A stretch of DNA of 64,000 bases from Dendrolimus kikuchii. Taxonomy: Eukaryota > Arthropoda > Insecta > Lepidoptera > Lasiocampidae. The notes under the pieces are model-generated. The model ran no database searches. It had not been told where the DNA came from and worked only from the letters and a program-made list of their open reading frames with translations. Position numbers and translations under genes: made by a program. Positions 21,191 through 32,648 of this stretch are shown one piece after another (position 1 is the first letter of the stretch; each line of letters begins with the position of its first letter). The stretch is from NCBI GenBank assembly GCA_019925095.2, contig CM034391.1:3871051-3935050 (forward strand), given 5' to 3'.

Positions 21191-21806
21191 TTAATTAAAT
21201 AATGGAAGTTTGTAGTCGGCTGATAAATGTGGCTTTTATATTTTTCAACTCCATAAATATTTAATTTAAATATAATCAAAATAGCAGAATGCCCCAAGAA
21301 GTTATTTAGAAAAAAAATACTTTAAAAAATTATTCTAGCTCTGTTAAATTCCACTAGTTTTCAGCTAGGTTTTTTACTTTACTTTTCAGGTATAAATTTT
21401 TGTATTCAGATAGCTTTGAAGAAGTATTGTATAGTTTCTCCTGACGCCTCAAATACATATTGCCAGATGTCTAGCAGCTCTTGAGTCTATTAAGAATACA
21501 GACGGTATACCCATCACGCTTGTTAAATACAAAAAATTGACGGGTTTCACATGGGTTTCATGACTCCACACGAAATTTCTTTCACCGGCAGGACGTGGTG
21601 ATTGAAGTAACATTATCCAATTTGTCAGGAAAATTGCTTACACGCGGATATGCTCCCTATTCCTACTTACGTCATGCGATAAATGTATAAACGAAGCCTA
21701 CGTAAATAAAATGACAAATGAAGTGAAGCATTTTTTTAAACTTGTATGCGTAAACTTATTCGTACTCGTACACGGGTTTCGCGTCTGTATGGTTAACAGT
21801 AAATGC
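21191..21806. other. Unassigned AT-rich sequence
   Basis: No shared repeats, no long frames. Confidence 0.45.
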
Positions 21807-21814
21807 TATTCTTA

Positions 21815-22117
21815 CATACATACATACATACATACATAACTTCACGCCAGTTCCCTTGCGGGGTAGGCACGAACAACAGAGTGCCATTTAGGCTTATTCT
21901 TACACACCTCACTTGCCTCTTTGACATTCATAACTCTTGTCATGCAAGCTCGTCTGTTCTTAAGGCTCCTGACATCACCTTCTGCTAGTACACGATCAAT
22001 TTGATCATGGAAGGTGTGTCGTGGCCTTCCACGACTTCTGCATCCATCCACTTTTGCATTGTATATCTGTTTAGTCATTCTTTCATCATGCATTCTTTCC
22101 ACACAGCACAGCACAGT
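21815..22117 (-). pseudogene. RTE-A fragment
   Basis: About 90 codons to YPARELA. TSD TATTCTTA at 21807-21814 and 22118-22125. Its 5' end is a short CACACAGCACAGCACAG run not seen in other copies. Confidence 0.8.
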
Positions 22118-22139
22118 TATTCTTATCCAAGCTAATTCT

Positions 22140-22570
22140 ATTATTTAAGTTCCTGTAACGCACTGCGTAACGCTTGCAACGAGCCGACAAAGTGCAGATC
22201 AGTGTCGGCATACACATTAGAACACGTCACTGTATCCGCTCGCTTAAGAGCAATACACGCCAAAGCCGCCGATCCGCCGACACATTCCGGAGGCCTATAT
22301 GAAAATAATCATATCGGCAACATGAGCTCGTGCGTGCTGTCCGCTGACATTTTGGTGGCTTGCGTACGCAAGCGCTCAATCCCGGCGACACTTAAGCTGT
22401 AGTGACGTGCTGTATTTTTTGTTCCTTATCTCGAGCCGACAACATGTTGCCGACTAAGATTTTTGACTTGCAACGAGTGAAGCCGCTAACAAGCCCGCTG
22501 ACAAAAAGTTGCCGAAATAGGTAGGCGGGTCTGATGTGTATTGCGCTTTAGAGTTACGGCTCGCTGATGT
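22140..22570. repeat. CpG-rich block, possible DNA transposon remnant
   Basis: Several copies of GAGCCGACAA and GTGTCGGC, and an inverted pair around GTGTATTGC (22252-22262 and 22537-22546). No clear ends or TSD. The 66-codon frame inside is not convincing. Confidence 0.35.
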
Positions 22571-23162
22571 CTACGCGGTTTAACATTAAAAATTAAATTA
22601 ATATTTTAAACACGTACCAATTGTAGATAATTATCGCACCGTTATAAATACACATGAGATGATACCTGTTGTGTGATCTGTACAGCCTCCGTTAATCATG
22701 CCTTTGTATGCAGATGTGACGAAAGCATCACAGCGGGCTGTCATGCTCGATTATACTATTACAATAGTCTAAACGCCTACTGTTGGAGAAATGTGTACTA
22801 TTTTTTTGTTGACTGTATTTGAGACCATAAAAAAGTTGTTTACAAGACTAATGCTGGAGTGTCATCTACGTAACTGTTAAAAATTTAGACTGTGGCCGAA
22901 TGCATCTTATTTTTTTTATTTTTTTTTAATTTTATTATCCAATATACTTACATTCATATACATTAGAAACATTTGAACTGTGTCACAGAAATCTCATGGG
23001 TTTATTCGTGCCGCAGGAGTACACAATATTGTTATATCAAAAATAGGAGCAGAGGCGAGTAATAGTTATCATCATTCTAGTATATGATTCTCATTTTAGT
23101 CCCAGGTCTGCACATGTGAGCATGATGATCCGCTTTGGGAATCAATATAGAATCCTATTGCT
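22571..23162. other. Unassigned AT-rich sequence
   Basis: Poly-T run near 22909-22930. No supported feature. Confidence 0.45.
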
Positions 23163-23458
23163 CAAGTACAGCAGACAGGCTGACAGCCCAACTTTGATAG
23201 AAAATGGTTACTGTCGCCTATGAACATTTGCATCAATAAAGCTGCCACCAAAGTGTTGCCGGACTCGTAGATGGGACTGAAACCTGGCCACCAATGCCGG
23301 AACACAACTCTAGGTTGTTATGGCGGCATACGTAGGACCAGGGGTGGTAGCCATCAAGACGGGCAAATGCTCTACCAGTTGGCTGTGGGTTGTTTTATCG
23401 CCTATTAAGCAGCACAGGCCGCAGGAAATTGTATTCTTCCTCCGTTCCTGCACGGAAA
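23163..23458 (-). mobile_element. S1 element, old diverged copy
   Basis: All blocks are in order from CAGCAGACAGGC to TTCCTGCACGG but with many substitutions and no clear A tail. Confidence 0.65.
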
Positions 23459-23621
23459 AAAATTTAGGCTTCCGTAAATTTTTTTGAAAAGTAGGAGATT
23501 TATGCAATCATGCTGTCCGTTTGTACGTATATTCCAGTAATATTTATTTTCCAAAACTATAAGGTCTACATGTTTTAATACCGATTGTTTTAAAGTAAAA
23601 CTCCGCTGGAAACTGTTACTT

Positions 23622-23947
23622 TTTAAAAAAATTTTTATTGCAGGAGTTCAGCAGACAGGCAGACGGCCCACTTGATGGAAAGCGGTTACCATCGCCTATG
23701 GACATTTGCAACACCAAAGTTGCTACAAACGCGCTGCTGCTCTCTTAAGGGGGGGGGGGACTGGAACTTGGTTACTGATGCCGGAACACAACTCAAGATT
23801 GTAATAGCGACATACTTTAGACCAGGGGTGGTAGCCGTCCAGTCGGGCAAATGCCATACCGCCTAGCTGTGGGTTGTTTTGTCGCCTCTTACGACAGGCC
23901 GCCCGGCCGCAGGAAATTGTATTCTTTCTCCGTTCCTGCACGGATAT
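23622..23947 (-). mobile_element. S1 element, full length
   Basis: AAATTTTTATTGCAGGAG to TCCTGCACGGATA. Contains a G9 run at about 23751. It ends only about 60 bp upstream of the candidate exon at 24010. Confidence 0.75.
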
Positions 23948-24009
23948 CTTCCAAATTCCCGTCAAAAATACAATTGTAAAATTTAATTTGTTGGTTGCTT
24001 TTGTTACAG

Positions 24010-24099
24010 CTAAAGACGACATGTGACGAAGCATCGAAACACCCACCGATACCTGTTCATCAGCTATCTCTACTCTTCATCCGGGAGCTTTCTTCAAAA
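24010..24099 (+). CDS. Candidate internal coding exon, protein unknown
   Basis: A 90-bp segment lies between a strong acceptor (TTGGTTGCTTTTGTTACAG ending 24009) and a consensus donor (AAAA|GTAAGT at 24100). Exactly one of three frames is open through all 30 codons: it begins LKTTCDEASKH and ends LFIRELSSK. The other two stop within a few codons. It is not part of any repeat seen in this window. I do not recognise the protein, which includes a run of prolines (HPPIPVHQ) then an amphipathic LSLLFIREL. The flanking exons are not visible: the upstream side is filled by S1 copies and I found no matching partner exon. It cannot precede the 53-kb exon in one coding sequence in the ordinary way, because that exon carries its own start and signal peptide. 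Antisense frames here are by-products. Confidence 0.5.
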
Positions 24100-24769
24100 G
24101 TAAGTGCAAATAATTTTTTCTTACTAAACCTAGTAAAATAAACATTTATAAAAATCTCCTTGATTATATAATATATACGTATTTGTTATAGAAGATGATG
24201 TAAAAAAATGTTTGTAACATAATACTTTGTGTATTAATCTCACTTCTATGGCAGCGAGTAGGAAACTGACGAGGGAACTGGGCAGTGCGAGTAACTGGCA
24301 ATATTCTATCTTATGTCAGTGATTTATGAAAAAGTTCAATAAATCCGTGTTATTATAATTTTAACGTTGATCCTAGTCTGAAATCTAAACAGATACATAT
24401 CATATAGGCTACTTTCTATCTCGGAAAGTGAACGATTCCCGTGGGATAATTTTAGCGCGAGTGAATCCGCGGGAAAAAATATTTAAAAATAAACTATAAT
24501 AGAAATTAACATTAAACTAGAAAATATAGTGCCAGACCGCTATCAGTTTGGAATGTCCCCAAAAGACTGGCCGTATTACTTCGTCAAATGGCAACGCTAA
24601 ATGCGTTACCCGAGTCTTACACGTTACCAATCACATGCGACATCTACCATGCGTTTGGCAATGTCCTATAAAACTTATGCGATTCAGGCCCCATGGTACC
24701 AGGGTCTCGACCCCAAAAGCAGCAAATATTATGAAGCCATTTCCAATGGCTGAATACTGTTTCAAAGTA
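24100..24769. other. Probable intron or intergenic sequence
   Basis: No repeat match. AATAAATCCGTG at 24338 could be a polyadenylation signal, but it lacks a linked exon. A 125-codon frame from 24548 runs into the MITE at 24770 and is not taken as a gene. Confidence 0.4.
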
Positions 24770-25265
24770 CAGTGTAAACTTCATATGACGTCACTCGATT
24801 TAACGACAAACTCCCTTAAGCGTCGAAATCATTTGTCTGCTTTGGTTGGCTTAGCTTGTCTCCCATACAATGATATACTCTATATAGCATTACATCCACT
24901 CTCAATAACCACAACAATTAAGTAATAAAAAGTATCTTTTAGTTGCCAAAATTAGTAAAAGCTGCGCAGCTGTGTGCGTTCTTTTATCGCTTTATTATCC
25001 TAGCCCGTAATAAACTCGACTGTCGGCATCATGCCGAAATTTATAATAAATTCCGAAATACCGAAATTTTTAAGTACTTCCTTAATCATAAAGGTGCCTA
25101 AATATCGCAAGATATGAATAAAATAAGTAATAAAATACAAGAAAATTGCTAGTGCAGCAAAAGACGTCAGACAAAAATAACAGACTTCTCTCCATTTAAC
25201 GACAACTCTCTATAACGCCATAACATACACCGTCCCGTCAGTGTCGTTATATAGAGTTTACACTC
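24770..25265. mobile_element. Pogo/mariner-like MITE, intact
   Basis: Inverted ends CAGTGTAAACTTCATATGAC and (complement) GAGTGTAAACTCTATATAAC are flanked by TA at 24768-24769 and 25266-25267. TATAACGACACTGACGGG-type ends recall pogo/Tigger elements. The same element, heavily interrupted, spans 53664-60521. Confidence 0.65.
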
Positions 25266-25558
25266 TAGTTTTTAGATCTAATTTTTTCATAACTTTCCAC
25301 AGCGTAGTTCAAAGAAAGACAGACAGACACGACGACTTCATAAGGGATTTCTTTTTTTTTTAACAAAGTGGGTACGGCAGCATAAAAAAGGCGGTAACAA
25401 TAAGGATAGTCTTAAGTGAAATAATGTTGGTTAAAGAAATAAATTACGGTAATTTTCTTAATAATTAAGAAACACCGACAAAGTGTTTAAACTCATTATG
25501 CCTAGTTACGTTTGTAAGCTAACAATCTCTATCCGATGCTATTACCCTCGCAGTAATA

Positions 25559-25779
25559 TATACATACATACATAACTTCACGCCAGTTCCCTTGCGGGGT
25601 AGGCACGAACAACAGAGCGCCATTTAGGCCCATTCTTACACACCTCACTTGCTTCTTTGACATTCATAACCCTTGTCATGCACGCTCGTCTGTTCCTAAG
25701 GCTCCTGACATCACCCTCCGCTAGTACACGATCAATTTGATCATGGAAGGTGTGTCGTGGCCTTCCACGACACACTTTC
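25559..25779 (-). pseudogene. RTE-A fragment
   Basis: 65 codons to YPARELA. TSD CAGTAATA at 25551-25558 and 25780-25787. Confidence 0.85.
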
Positions 25780-25924
25780 CAGTAATAGATACTGCTATTT
25801 TTAATTTGCTTCAGATGTTATAAATAATATTTAGCAGACATTTTTTTTTTTAAGTGGCGCAGATCATTTTTCTTTCGCGCTTCATCGTTTTGCTGTTTAA
25901 GAGATGTTTTTTAAAACCGTCCAG

Positions 25925-26083
25925 TTGGTCGGCCCAGATATCGCTGGAGTGACGTAGTGGAGGCTGATCTGCGCGAGCTTCATGCCGATGACTGGCAGGA
26001 GACAGCGCTGAACACGGAGGAGTGGAGTATTCTCATTTCGGAGGCCAGGACTCATTTTGGGTCGTTGAGCCGCAGCAGTTAAT
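25925..26083 (+). pseudogene. LINE C-terminal fragment (RTE-like)
   Basis: The plus strand reads GRPRYRWSDVVEADLRELHA and continues to EARTHFGSLSRSS and TAA (about 26081). GRPR.RW.D plus a closing HFGSLSRSS is typical of a non-LTR ORF2 terminus. It is unlike RTE-A. Confidence 0.55.
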
Positions 26084-26214
26084 AAGTTTTAAAACCTCAG
26101 TCAAAAAGTCCATGACTTTTTAAATTTCAAATTTTAAACAGCTTATCAGCACTATATAAGCTTTCTTAGATATTATTTATGTATCTAAAGAAGACCAGAC
26201 ACCAGTGATATTAT

Positions 26215-26720
26215 TAAAATACTAGCTGCGCCCCGCGGTCTCACCCGCGTCGTGATGGATAATCGTTATATTTTGAATAATTCACACTATATCTTTATAT
26301 AAATTATAGCCTATGTGTTATTCTGATGTGTAAGCTTTATTATTGTAAAGTTTCATCAAAATCCATTCATTAGTTTTTGCGTGAAAGAATACCAAACTTA
26401 CATCCATACATTCTTACAAACTTTCGCGTTAATAATATTTATAGGATAAGATAATCCCAATGTTTTGCTTCTATACTAATAGAGTTTTATGAGGGGTATA
26501 TTGCACATTATATCATCGCAATACTTTACGTATTTTTTGAGCCTTGCAGTAACAAATAATTTAGCAAAAAACTTTCGCATCTTCTTTACATAGTATAAAA
26601 CAAAGTTGCTTTCCGCGTCTGTCTGTCTGCATATCCGCTAACTCCTCCTAAACCACCCAACGGATTTTTAAGCGGTTTTTACCATCAGTTAGATAATTGT
26701 TCAAGGAAGGTTTATATATA
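26215..26720. repeat. Helitron-like remnants, two pieces
   Basis: 26218-26455 starts TACTAGCTGCGCCCCGCGG and ends CTTTCGCGTTAATAATATT, a common lepidopteran repeat. 26598-26720 carries ACAAAGTTGCTTTCCGCGTC and CAAGGAAGGTTTATATATA, another. Class is by recollection of similar lepidopteran repeats. Confidence 0.4.
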
Positions 26721-26721
26721 T

Positions 26722-27150
26722 ACTAGCGACCCCGGCAGACGTTGTTCTGCTCTGAAAAAAGAAAAATGTAGGACCCGATCCCAGCGCCACCTACCGGTTC
26801 CAATTGTGAATTTAAACCATCCGGGGACCACCCACTCAAACACACAAAAACAAAATCACCAAAATTGGTCCAGGCGATTAGGAGGATTCTAGAACCCGAT
26901 CTCATCGCCCCCTACCGGTTCTAATTGCGAATCTAAACCATCCGGGAACCCACTCAAACACACAAAAACAAAATCACCAAAATCGGTCCAGGTGATTAGG
27001 AGGATTCTAGAACCCGATCTCAGCGCCACTTACCGGTTCCAACGGGATAAAAAGTATCCTATGTCCGTCTCCTGGTTCTAAGCTACCTCCCCACCAATTT
27101 TCAGCCAAATCGGTACAGCCGTTCTTGAATTATAGATAGTGTAACTAACA
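26722..27150 (-). mobile_element. Helitron-like repeat with internal tandem units
   Basis: Reverse copy of the 42875-43198 type: ACTAGCGACCCCGGCAGACG to AACTAACACGACTTTCTTTT. A block containing CACTCAAACACACAAAAAC and GATTAGGAGGATTCTAGAAC is present twice, about 115 bp apart. Confidence 0.55.
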
Positions 27151-27247
27151 CGACTTTCTTTTATTTTTAGTTTTTTTAATTAAAAAAACAAACTAGTTTA
27201 TAATCATATTTTGTAGTAAAAGCAAGATAAGAGCATTTATACACCCC

Positions 27248-27410
27248 AGCCACGACCATGTTGCTTAGAGCGGCAGTTGAGCGCAATGCGACGGATGACT
27301 GAAATAAAAGTATTTAGATGTATCATGGACGCCAGTACTCGTCGCGCTCAGCGACAGATTCCGTTGCGTCGCTCGTCGCCAAACCCGAAGTCGTGGCCAA
27401 GCCGTTAAAC
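27248..27410. mobile_element. Short MITE-like element
   Basis: AGCCACGACCATGTTGC at the left and GAAGTCGTGGCCAAGC at the right form short inverted ends (GGCCACGAC core) around a CGTCGC-rich centre. No TSD confirmed. Confidence 0.4.
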
Positions 27411-27457
27411 GTTAACATTGAAACTCTCTACAAATAAGCACACTATTTAGCCACTTA

Positions 27458-27586
27458 CATACATACATACATACATAACTTCACGCCAGTTCCCTTGCGG
27501 GGTAGGCACGAACAACAGAGCGCCACTTAGGCTTATTCTTACACACCTCACTTGCTTCTTTGACATTCATAACTCTTGTCATGCTC
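27458..27586 (-). pseudogene. RTE-A fragment, 129 bp
   Basis: TSD TTTAGCCACTTA (12 bp) at 27446-27457 and 27587-27598. Only the tail and last 30 codons are left. Confidence 0.85.
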
Positions 27587-27650
27587 GCTTTAGCCACTTA
27601 GTATATGGTAAATATTGCAAACGTCCATGGTGTGGAAATGTAGAGTATTA

Positions 27651-28510
27651 TATCGATACCTCGGGGCTTAAAGGGCGTAAGCACCAAAACTCGACTTTTC
27701 AGGAGGGCTGAAAAACAAAATATAAAATATTATTTCGGACATAACTTTTTTGATTCTTGGCCTAAATAAACCACTCTAAAACCAAAAGTCTTAAAATTTT
27801 ATTATACAAAACAATGTTAAATTATATTTCAAATAGATTTAAAAGTAACAAAACCAGCTTTCCTATACGCCCCGGAAAATTGCATGTTTGGGGCGTTTAC
27901 ACCTTAAAAATCTATGGATGTGTGACTACTAATTCTATCAGTTTGTACTGTTGCTTTGTTTTCTTCAGTTGATTAAATATAAAGTAAAGAGAGAAAATAA
28001 GAAATTGTTTTCTTTCTTTATTTGCCTATTTAATTTCAATTCTATTTATTAATTTAGTATATCAATTTATCAACTCAGACTACTAATCAGGTGTCGTTTA
28101 CTACCCTCGCGTTTATGATCATTAACATTGGCTGCCGTTACGATACAGAAACTAAAAATATATGTTTTATTTTCTACAAAAAGGGGGTCGTAAACACCAT
28201 TTTTTGGCGAATTGGAAGACTTTACATATACTGATCGATAGAGGAGAAAAAATTAAGTAGGGCTGCATTAAAAAGTAAATTTTACCTAAATGGCGATTAC
28301 GTCCTTTGAGCCCCGACGTATCGATATAGAGATGGCATAGGTTAGAAAAAGTCTCTGAATTAAAAAGTAAATTTTACCTAAATGGCGATTACGTCTTTTG
28401 AGCCCCGACGTATCGATATAGAGATGGCATAGGTTAGAAAAAGTCTCTGAATTAAAAAGTAAATTTTACCTAAATGGCGATTACGTCCTTTGAGCCCCGA
28501 GGTATCGATA
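27651..28510. mobile_element. TIR element with triplicated right end
   Basis: Left end TATCGATACCTCGGGGCTTA and the outermost right end (complement TATCGATACCTCGGGGCTCA) are inverted repeats of about 32 bp with few mismatches. A 92-bp unit holding the right TIR plus flanking AGAGATGGCATAGGTTAG occurs three times (TATCGATA at 28319, 28411, 28503). No transposase frame. Family unknown. Confidence 0.65.
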
Positions 28511-28536
28511 TAGAGATGGCATAGGTTAGAAAAAGT

Positions 28537-28857
28537 CTTGGTACTAACGTAATGGCTAGCGCACGCATCTAAACTCAAAGGGCGCGAATTCGAATCCTGG
28601 CCGGAGCAAATGTATCACTTAGGCAGTTTTCTGACCTAATGTGTATATTGTTATAATATGCACGTTACAAGTGGGAATCCACGTGCTAACAACGGTAAAG
28701 GAAAACACCGTGATGAAACTTGCATTTCGAGATAACCAATCTGTCAAACATGCCAAGCCGCCTTGGACAAGCGTTGTGGGTATACTGTCCATACTCTTAT
28801 AGTGGGAGGCCCAAGCCCAGCAGTGCGACATTTATGGGCTGTTATTATTATATTTTT
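28537..28857 (+). repeat. tRNA-derived SINE (T3), full length
   Basis: The A-box-like AATGGCTAGCGCACGC and B-box-like GAATTCGAATCC lie about 30 bp apart, as in tRNA-derived promoters. The body runs on to GGGCTGTTATTATTATAT. Copies: 38941-39235 (-) and 61098-61247 (-). Confidence 0.7.
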
Positions 28858-29129
28858 GCGCCTTCTCTACTTATGGGACTATAGTTGTTTGATACAGCAG
28901 TTAACGACGGCAAGTCTTCAATATTAAAAACCGCCGCAATTATTGTATCCTTAAACAGGTTAAAAAAGTTTCAGTGAATTTAACATAGATATGTACATAT
29001 TGCTAAAGCACGTAATAATATTACCAATTATAATGCTTGTTTCCTAAAGGGTTAATGGGGTGCTTCAGCAATATATATATACATACTTACATACATATTA
29101 TATTTATATATATGTATATATATGTCACG

Positions 29130-29245
29130 TTGCCTGGAAGAGATCGCTTTTAGCGATAAGGCCGCCTTTTGTTCTCACCAAGTAACTATTGTCTTTTTGT
29201 GCATTTTTTGTTTTGGTGAACAATAAAGTGTTATCTATGTCTATA
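29130..29245 (+). mobile_element. L3 LINE 3' end
   Basis: TTGCCTGGAAGAGATCGC, TTAGCGATAAGGCCGCC and GGTGAACAATAAAGTGTTATC, the best-preserved L3 copy here. Its tail merges with the AT array at 29238. Confidence 0.65.
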
Positions 29246-29257
29246 TATATAAATATA

Positions 29258-29317
<60 letters not shown>
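29238..29317. repeat. (AT)n microsatellite
   Basis: Almost pure TA repeats. A second AT run lies at 29728-29762 on the other side of the RTE-A insert, so the insert probably split one array. Confidence 0.9.
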
Positions 29318-29319
<2 letters not shown>

Positions 29320-29337
29320 CGCTTTATCGGATTATCG

Positions 29338-29723
29338 GACGCTTGCGGACCGCGTTCGTAATACCGAAGTAAGAAAGACAGTTGGTCTGAAAGAGAGTGT
29401 CGGGGTGAAGGTAAGGAAAGGAATGCTCCGGTGGTTCGGACATGTAGAAAGAATGCATGATGAAAGAATGAATAAACAGATATACAATGCAAAAGTGGAT
29501 GGATGCAGAAGTCGTGGAAGGCCACGACACACTTTCCATGATCAAATTGATCGTGTACTAGCAGAAGGTGATGTTAGGAGCCTTAAGAACAGACGAGCGT
29601 GCATGACAAGAGTTATGAATGTCAAAGAAGCAAGTGAGGTGTGTAAGAATAAGCCTAAATGGCGCTCTGTTGTTCGTGCCTACCCCGCAAAGGAACTGGC
29701 GTGAGTTTATGTATGTATGTATG

Positions 29724-29728
<5 letters not shown>
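29338..29728 (+). pseudogene. RTE-A fragment inside an AT array
   Basis: About 120 codons from DRVRNTEVRKTVGLKES to YPAKELA are open on the plus strand, followed by the TATG tail. The TSD cannot be read because both flanks are AT repeats. Confidence 0.75.
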
Positions 29729-29763
<35 letters not shown>

Positions 29764-29766
<3 letters not shown>

Positions 29767-29925
29767 CAGTGCAACATCCGTCCTATGGTGCAATTGAAAA
29801 CCAGCGTCAGGCACCTGTTGCCTAGCACATGCTGAACTGCACATATTTGGTGACATCGCGAGACGTTTTTTTTGTATATATCATGACCAAATAAACGTTT
29901 TTTAATTTCTTTCTTTCTTTTTCAA
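29764..29925 (+). mobile_element. LINE 3' end with (TTTC)n tail
   Basis: GAAAACCAGCGTCAGGCACC, AAATAAACG signal and a (TTTC)n tail, related to 5173-5362. Confidence 0.5.
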
Positions 29926-30448
29926 TAAAAAATATATACAAGTCAATAAAATAATTGTTTCTCTATATGATTCTCTATCTGTGGAACTTTTTGTTTCAAA
30001 CAATTCTATGCATAGAATGCTTGGCTAAACAATTTATACTGACACTATACCGGGTGACCATGTAAGAAAAAGTTTACTGGCTGTGTTAGCGCTGAAATAC
30101 TTCGGATTGCTTTTAACCAACTATGTTACTGGTATCTCTTAACAAGCACTATCTATATAGACGGCCGGTAAGTGGGGAGGCGGTCTGTTAATGTACCCAT
30201 GAAGTTTATGTCAGCCTGTTTTGCTTAACTACCGATTATGTGGACATATTTTATGTTTTGTTAATAATAAATTAGATTACATCCTTACAAATTCAGTACA
30301 GGAGTGCTCATAGCTATCCATCCAGAGTTATACATTTATAATAGGTTTTTTATAGCTGTCCTTTCACGTTTTTCTGTACTACCAAAAATTGAAGTTTGTT
30401 GCCTTAAAATAAATGCCGAAACTCAAGTAAAGATTGCTCTTGTCTTTT
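29926..30448. other. Unassigned sequence
   Basis: No repeat match or exon-like segment recognised. Confidence 0.45.
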
Positions 30449-30640
30449 AAATAATAATCGGCAGACAAACACACACATTGTATATTCCCAAGCTAAGCAA
30501 GTTACGCTTGTGTTATGGGTGTTATAGAACGGACCACTCTGGGGCCGATCCCAGACACCCAGACCATAGTAAATTGCAGAAAGTTCGTTTCCGAAATAGC
30601 CCGCTCAACCTCAGAAGCCGTCGTCGTCGTCGTCTTTATA
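30449..30640 (-). repeat. T2 SINE, internally deleted
   Basis: The body matches 1005-1241 but the B-box region is deleted between TTCCGAAATAG and CCCGCTCAACC. It ends in a (CGT)n run. A degraded S1 tail follows at about 30697-30770. Confidence 0.6.
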
Positions 30641-30892
30641 CGATACGTAATCATATTTTTTTTAAAATGATAGGTTGGCAAATTTCTATACGAGTCACGT
30701 GATGGAAAGTGGTTATCGTCATGTATAGACATCTGCAACACTAGGGGTTAAGCCAACGTGTTGCCAGCCATTAGGATGGAGTAGAGGAGATGAGGGAAGG
30801 TCAAGTCTCGCTTCAACAAACTGGCGCTGCTTTAGTTTGATAGTGACATATCAGCTAATATTTTTTATTGGAATGGACGCTGTTCAATATAT

Positions 30893-31829
30893 TTTTAATA
30901 TATCTGTACTAATATTATAAAGAGGTAAATAAAGTTTGTGAATTTGTTTGTAGGAAATGATCTCTTGAATTGCTGAACCGATTTTGAAAATATTTCACCA
31001 GTAGAGAGTTAAATTATTCCTAAGTGACAAAGGCTTGCATTTGATTGTGATTAATTTTTTAATGACGCCCAGCGAAGTGGGCGCGGCTGTTTGTACAAAG
31101 TAAACTTTTGAACTACTGCACCGAATTTGAAAATTCTTTTACCAGTAGAAAGCTACATTATTCCTGAGCGACACATGAATGAATGAATGAATATGCTTTA
31201 TTGTGTTTTAAAGATACAGTTAACAGAAATAAAATTTTACAATACAATAGGCGGTCTTATCGCTATTAGCGATTTCTTCCAGACAACCTTTGGATGGACA
31301 AAAAACATACTATATTTAAATGTGATTAATGATGTTTTTTAATTTTCTTAATGTGAAATATCAATTCCGAGGAAAATGGGTTTTTGCCTTGATTTATCGG
31401 CGTGCGCTAATTAAATCATGGATAAGTTTCTGGGTCAAACATTATCTCTGGTGGGCACTGACTTGCGAAAGGAATATTTTCTCATGGACAATTATATATT
31501 GGCTTATCTCGAGTAATGCCCAGCGAAGTGGGCATGGGAAGAAGTATATTTCCCATGGGCAATTATATGCTGGCTTATTTCGAGTAACTCGAAGCGAATT
31601 GAGCACGGGAAGAAGTGTGTTTCCCATGGGCAATATATGTTGGCTTATCTCGAGTAACGTCCAGCGAAGTGGTCACGGGCAGAAGTGTGTTTCCAATGGG
31701 CAATTATATGTTAGCTTTTTTCGAGTAACGCCCAGCGAAATGGGCACGGGAAGAAGTGTGTTTCCCATGGGCAATTATATGTTGGCTTATCTCGATAAAC
31801 GCCCAGCGAAGTGGGCACAGATCAGCTAG
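30893..31829 (+). mobile_element. Helitron-like element with ~70-bp array, holding an L3 insert
   Basis: Starts TCTGTACTAATATTATAAAG and ends GTGGGCACAGATCAGCTAGT, the usual ends of lepidopteran Helitrons. GCGAAGTGGGC-type blocks recur near 31522, 31593, 31663, 31734 and 31804, so the array has a period of 70-71 bp. The long plus-strand frame over the array (31329-31829) follows the repeat and is not a gene. Confidence 0.6.
31187..31300 (-). mobile_element. L3 LINE 3' end
   Basis: AATAGGCGGTCTTATCGC and AGCGATTTCTTCCAGACAAC, with a (TGAA)n tail on the lower-coordinate side. Inserted in the Helitron-like element. Confidence 0.6.
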
Positions 31830-32441
31830 TGAATAAAATTCATAATTTATAACTTAAAGTATTCCAAACAAATACGTAGAATATACTTATAAATTCAAAA
31901 CTTTATGAATGCAGTTGCAGGACAAGTTCTAATAAATGTTATAAAAATTATGTAATAATAATACTTACATATCTATGCAAATCCTTTGTACATACAAACG
32001 AAGTGGACAAGTCTATAATTAAAATGCAGATTTAATCTGATATAACTAAGCGAGTTGTGGCAGGTTTATTCGCAACTCGTTGGGTTGCCGTTACGACATA
32101 TTTTAACAGCCAAGTGCTAATATTGCATAAAGACCAAAAGAGATTGTTGTAGGCGGTTGGTTCAATATAAAGTATTAAGGATTTTTGCCGCTTTGTTTCC
32201 TTATAATCAGTTCTTTGGTTTTCGTGGTGAGCCAATCTCAAATTATTTAAACTTCTTGTGAAAAAGTGACAATTTTCTATGCATATCAATCGATTTTCCA
32301 TGAATACATATCGGGCTCTCCATTTTTCAAATATATTAATTTTTTGCAAGAAATAGGGAGGTGTATGATGGCAAAAGTATTCTGTAGCACATGTTTTGCC
32401 TTATAAAGGCATACAAATGCTACACTTAAAAGTTATTATCT
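31830..32441. other. Unassigned AT-rich sequence
   Basis: A 105-codon minus-strand frame (32032-32349) has no recognised motif and was not called. Confidence 0.4.
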
Positions 32442-32648
32442 TAATATATATAAATTACGTTTCACGTTGTTTGTCCGCGATGTACTCCTAAACTACCTGA
32501 CCGATTTTAATCAAATTTGCACACCGTGTGCAGTTTGATTCGACTTGAAAGATAGGATAGCTTACATTTAGACCCGGTAGGTGGCGCTGGAATCGGGTTC
32601 TAAATTTTATTTCTTCAGGGCAGAACAACGTCTGCCGGGACAGCTAGT
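32442..32648 (+). mobile_element. Helitron-like short repeat
   Basis: TATATATAAATTACGTTTCAC to GCCGGGACAGCTAGT, very close to 155-363. Confidence 0.5.

Noticed and set aside
24548..24925. 125-codon plus-strand frame
   Set aside because: Its second half is MITE sequence (from 24770), which also occurs at 53664 with stops. No splice or homology support.
28268..28540. CRISPR-like regular repeats
   Set aside because: Units of 92 bp without unique spacers, tied to a transposon end in a eukaryotic context.
31329..31829. 166-codon plus-strand frame
   Set aside because: Spans the Helitron-like 70-bp array; the periodic peptide follows from the DNA repeat.
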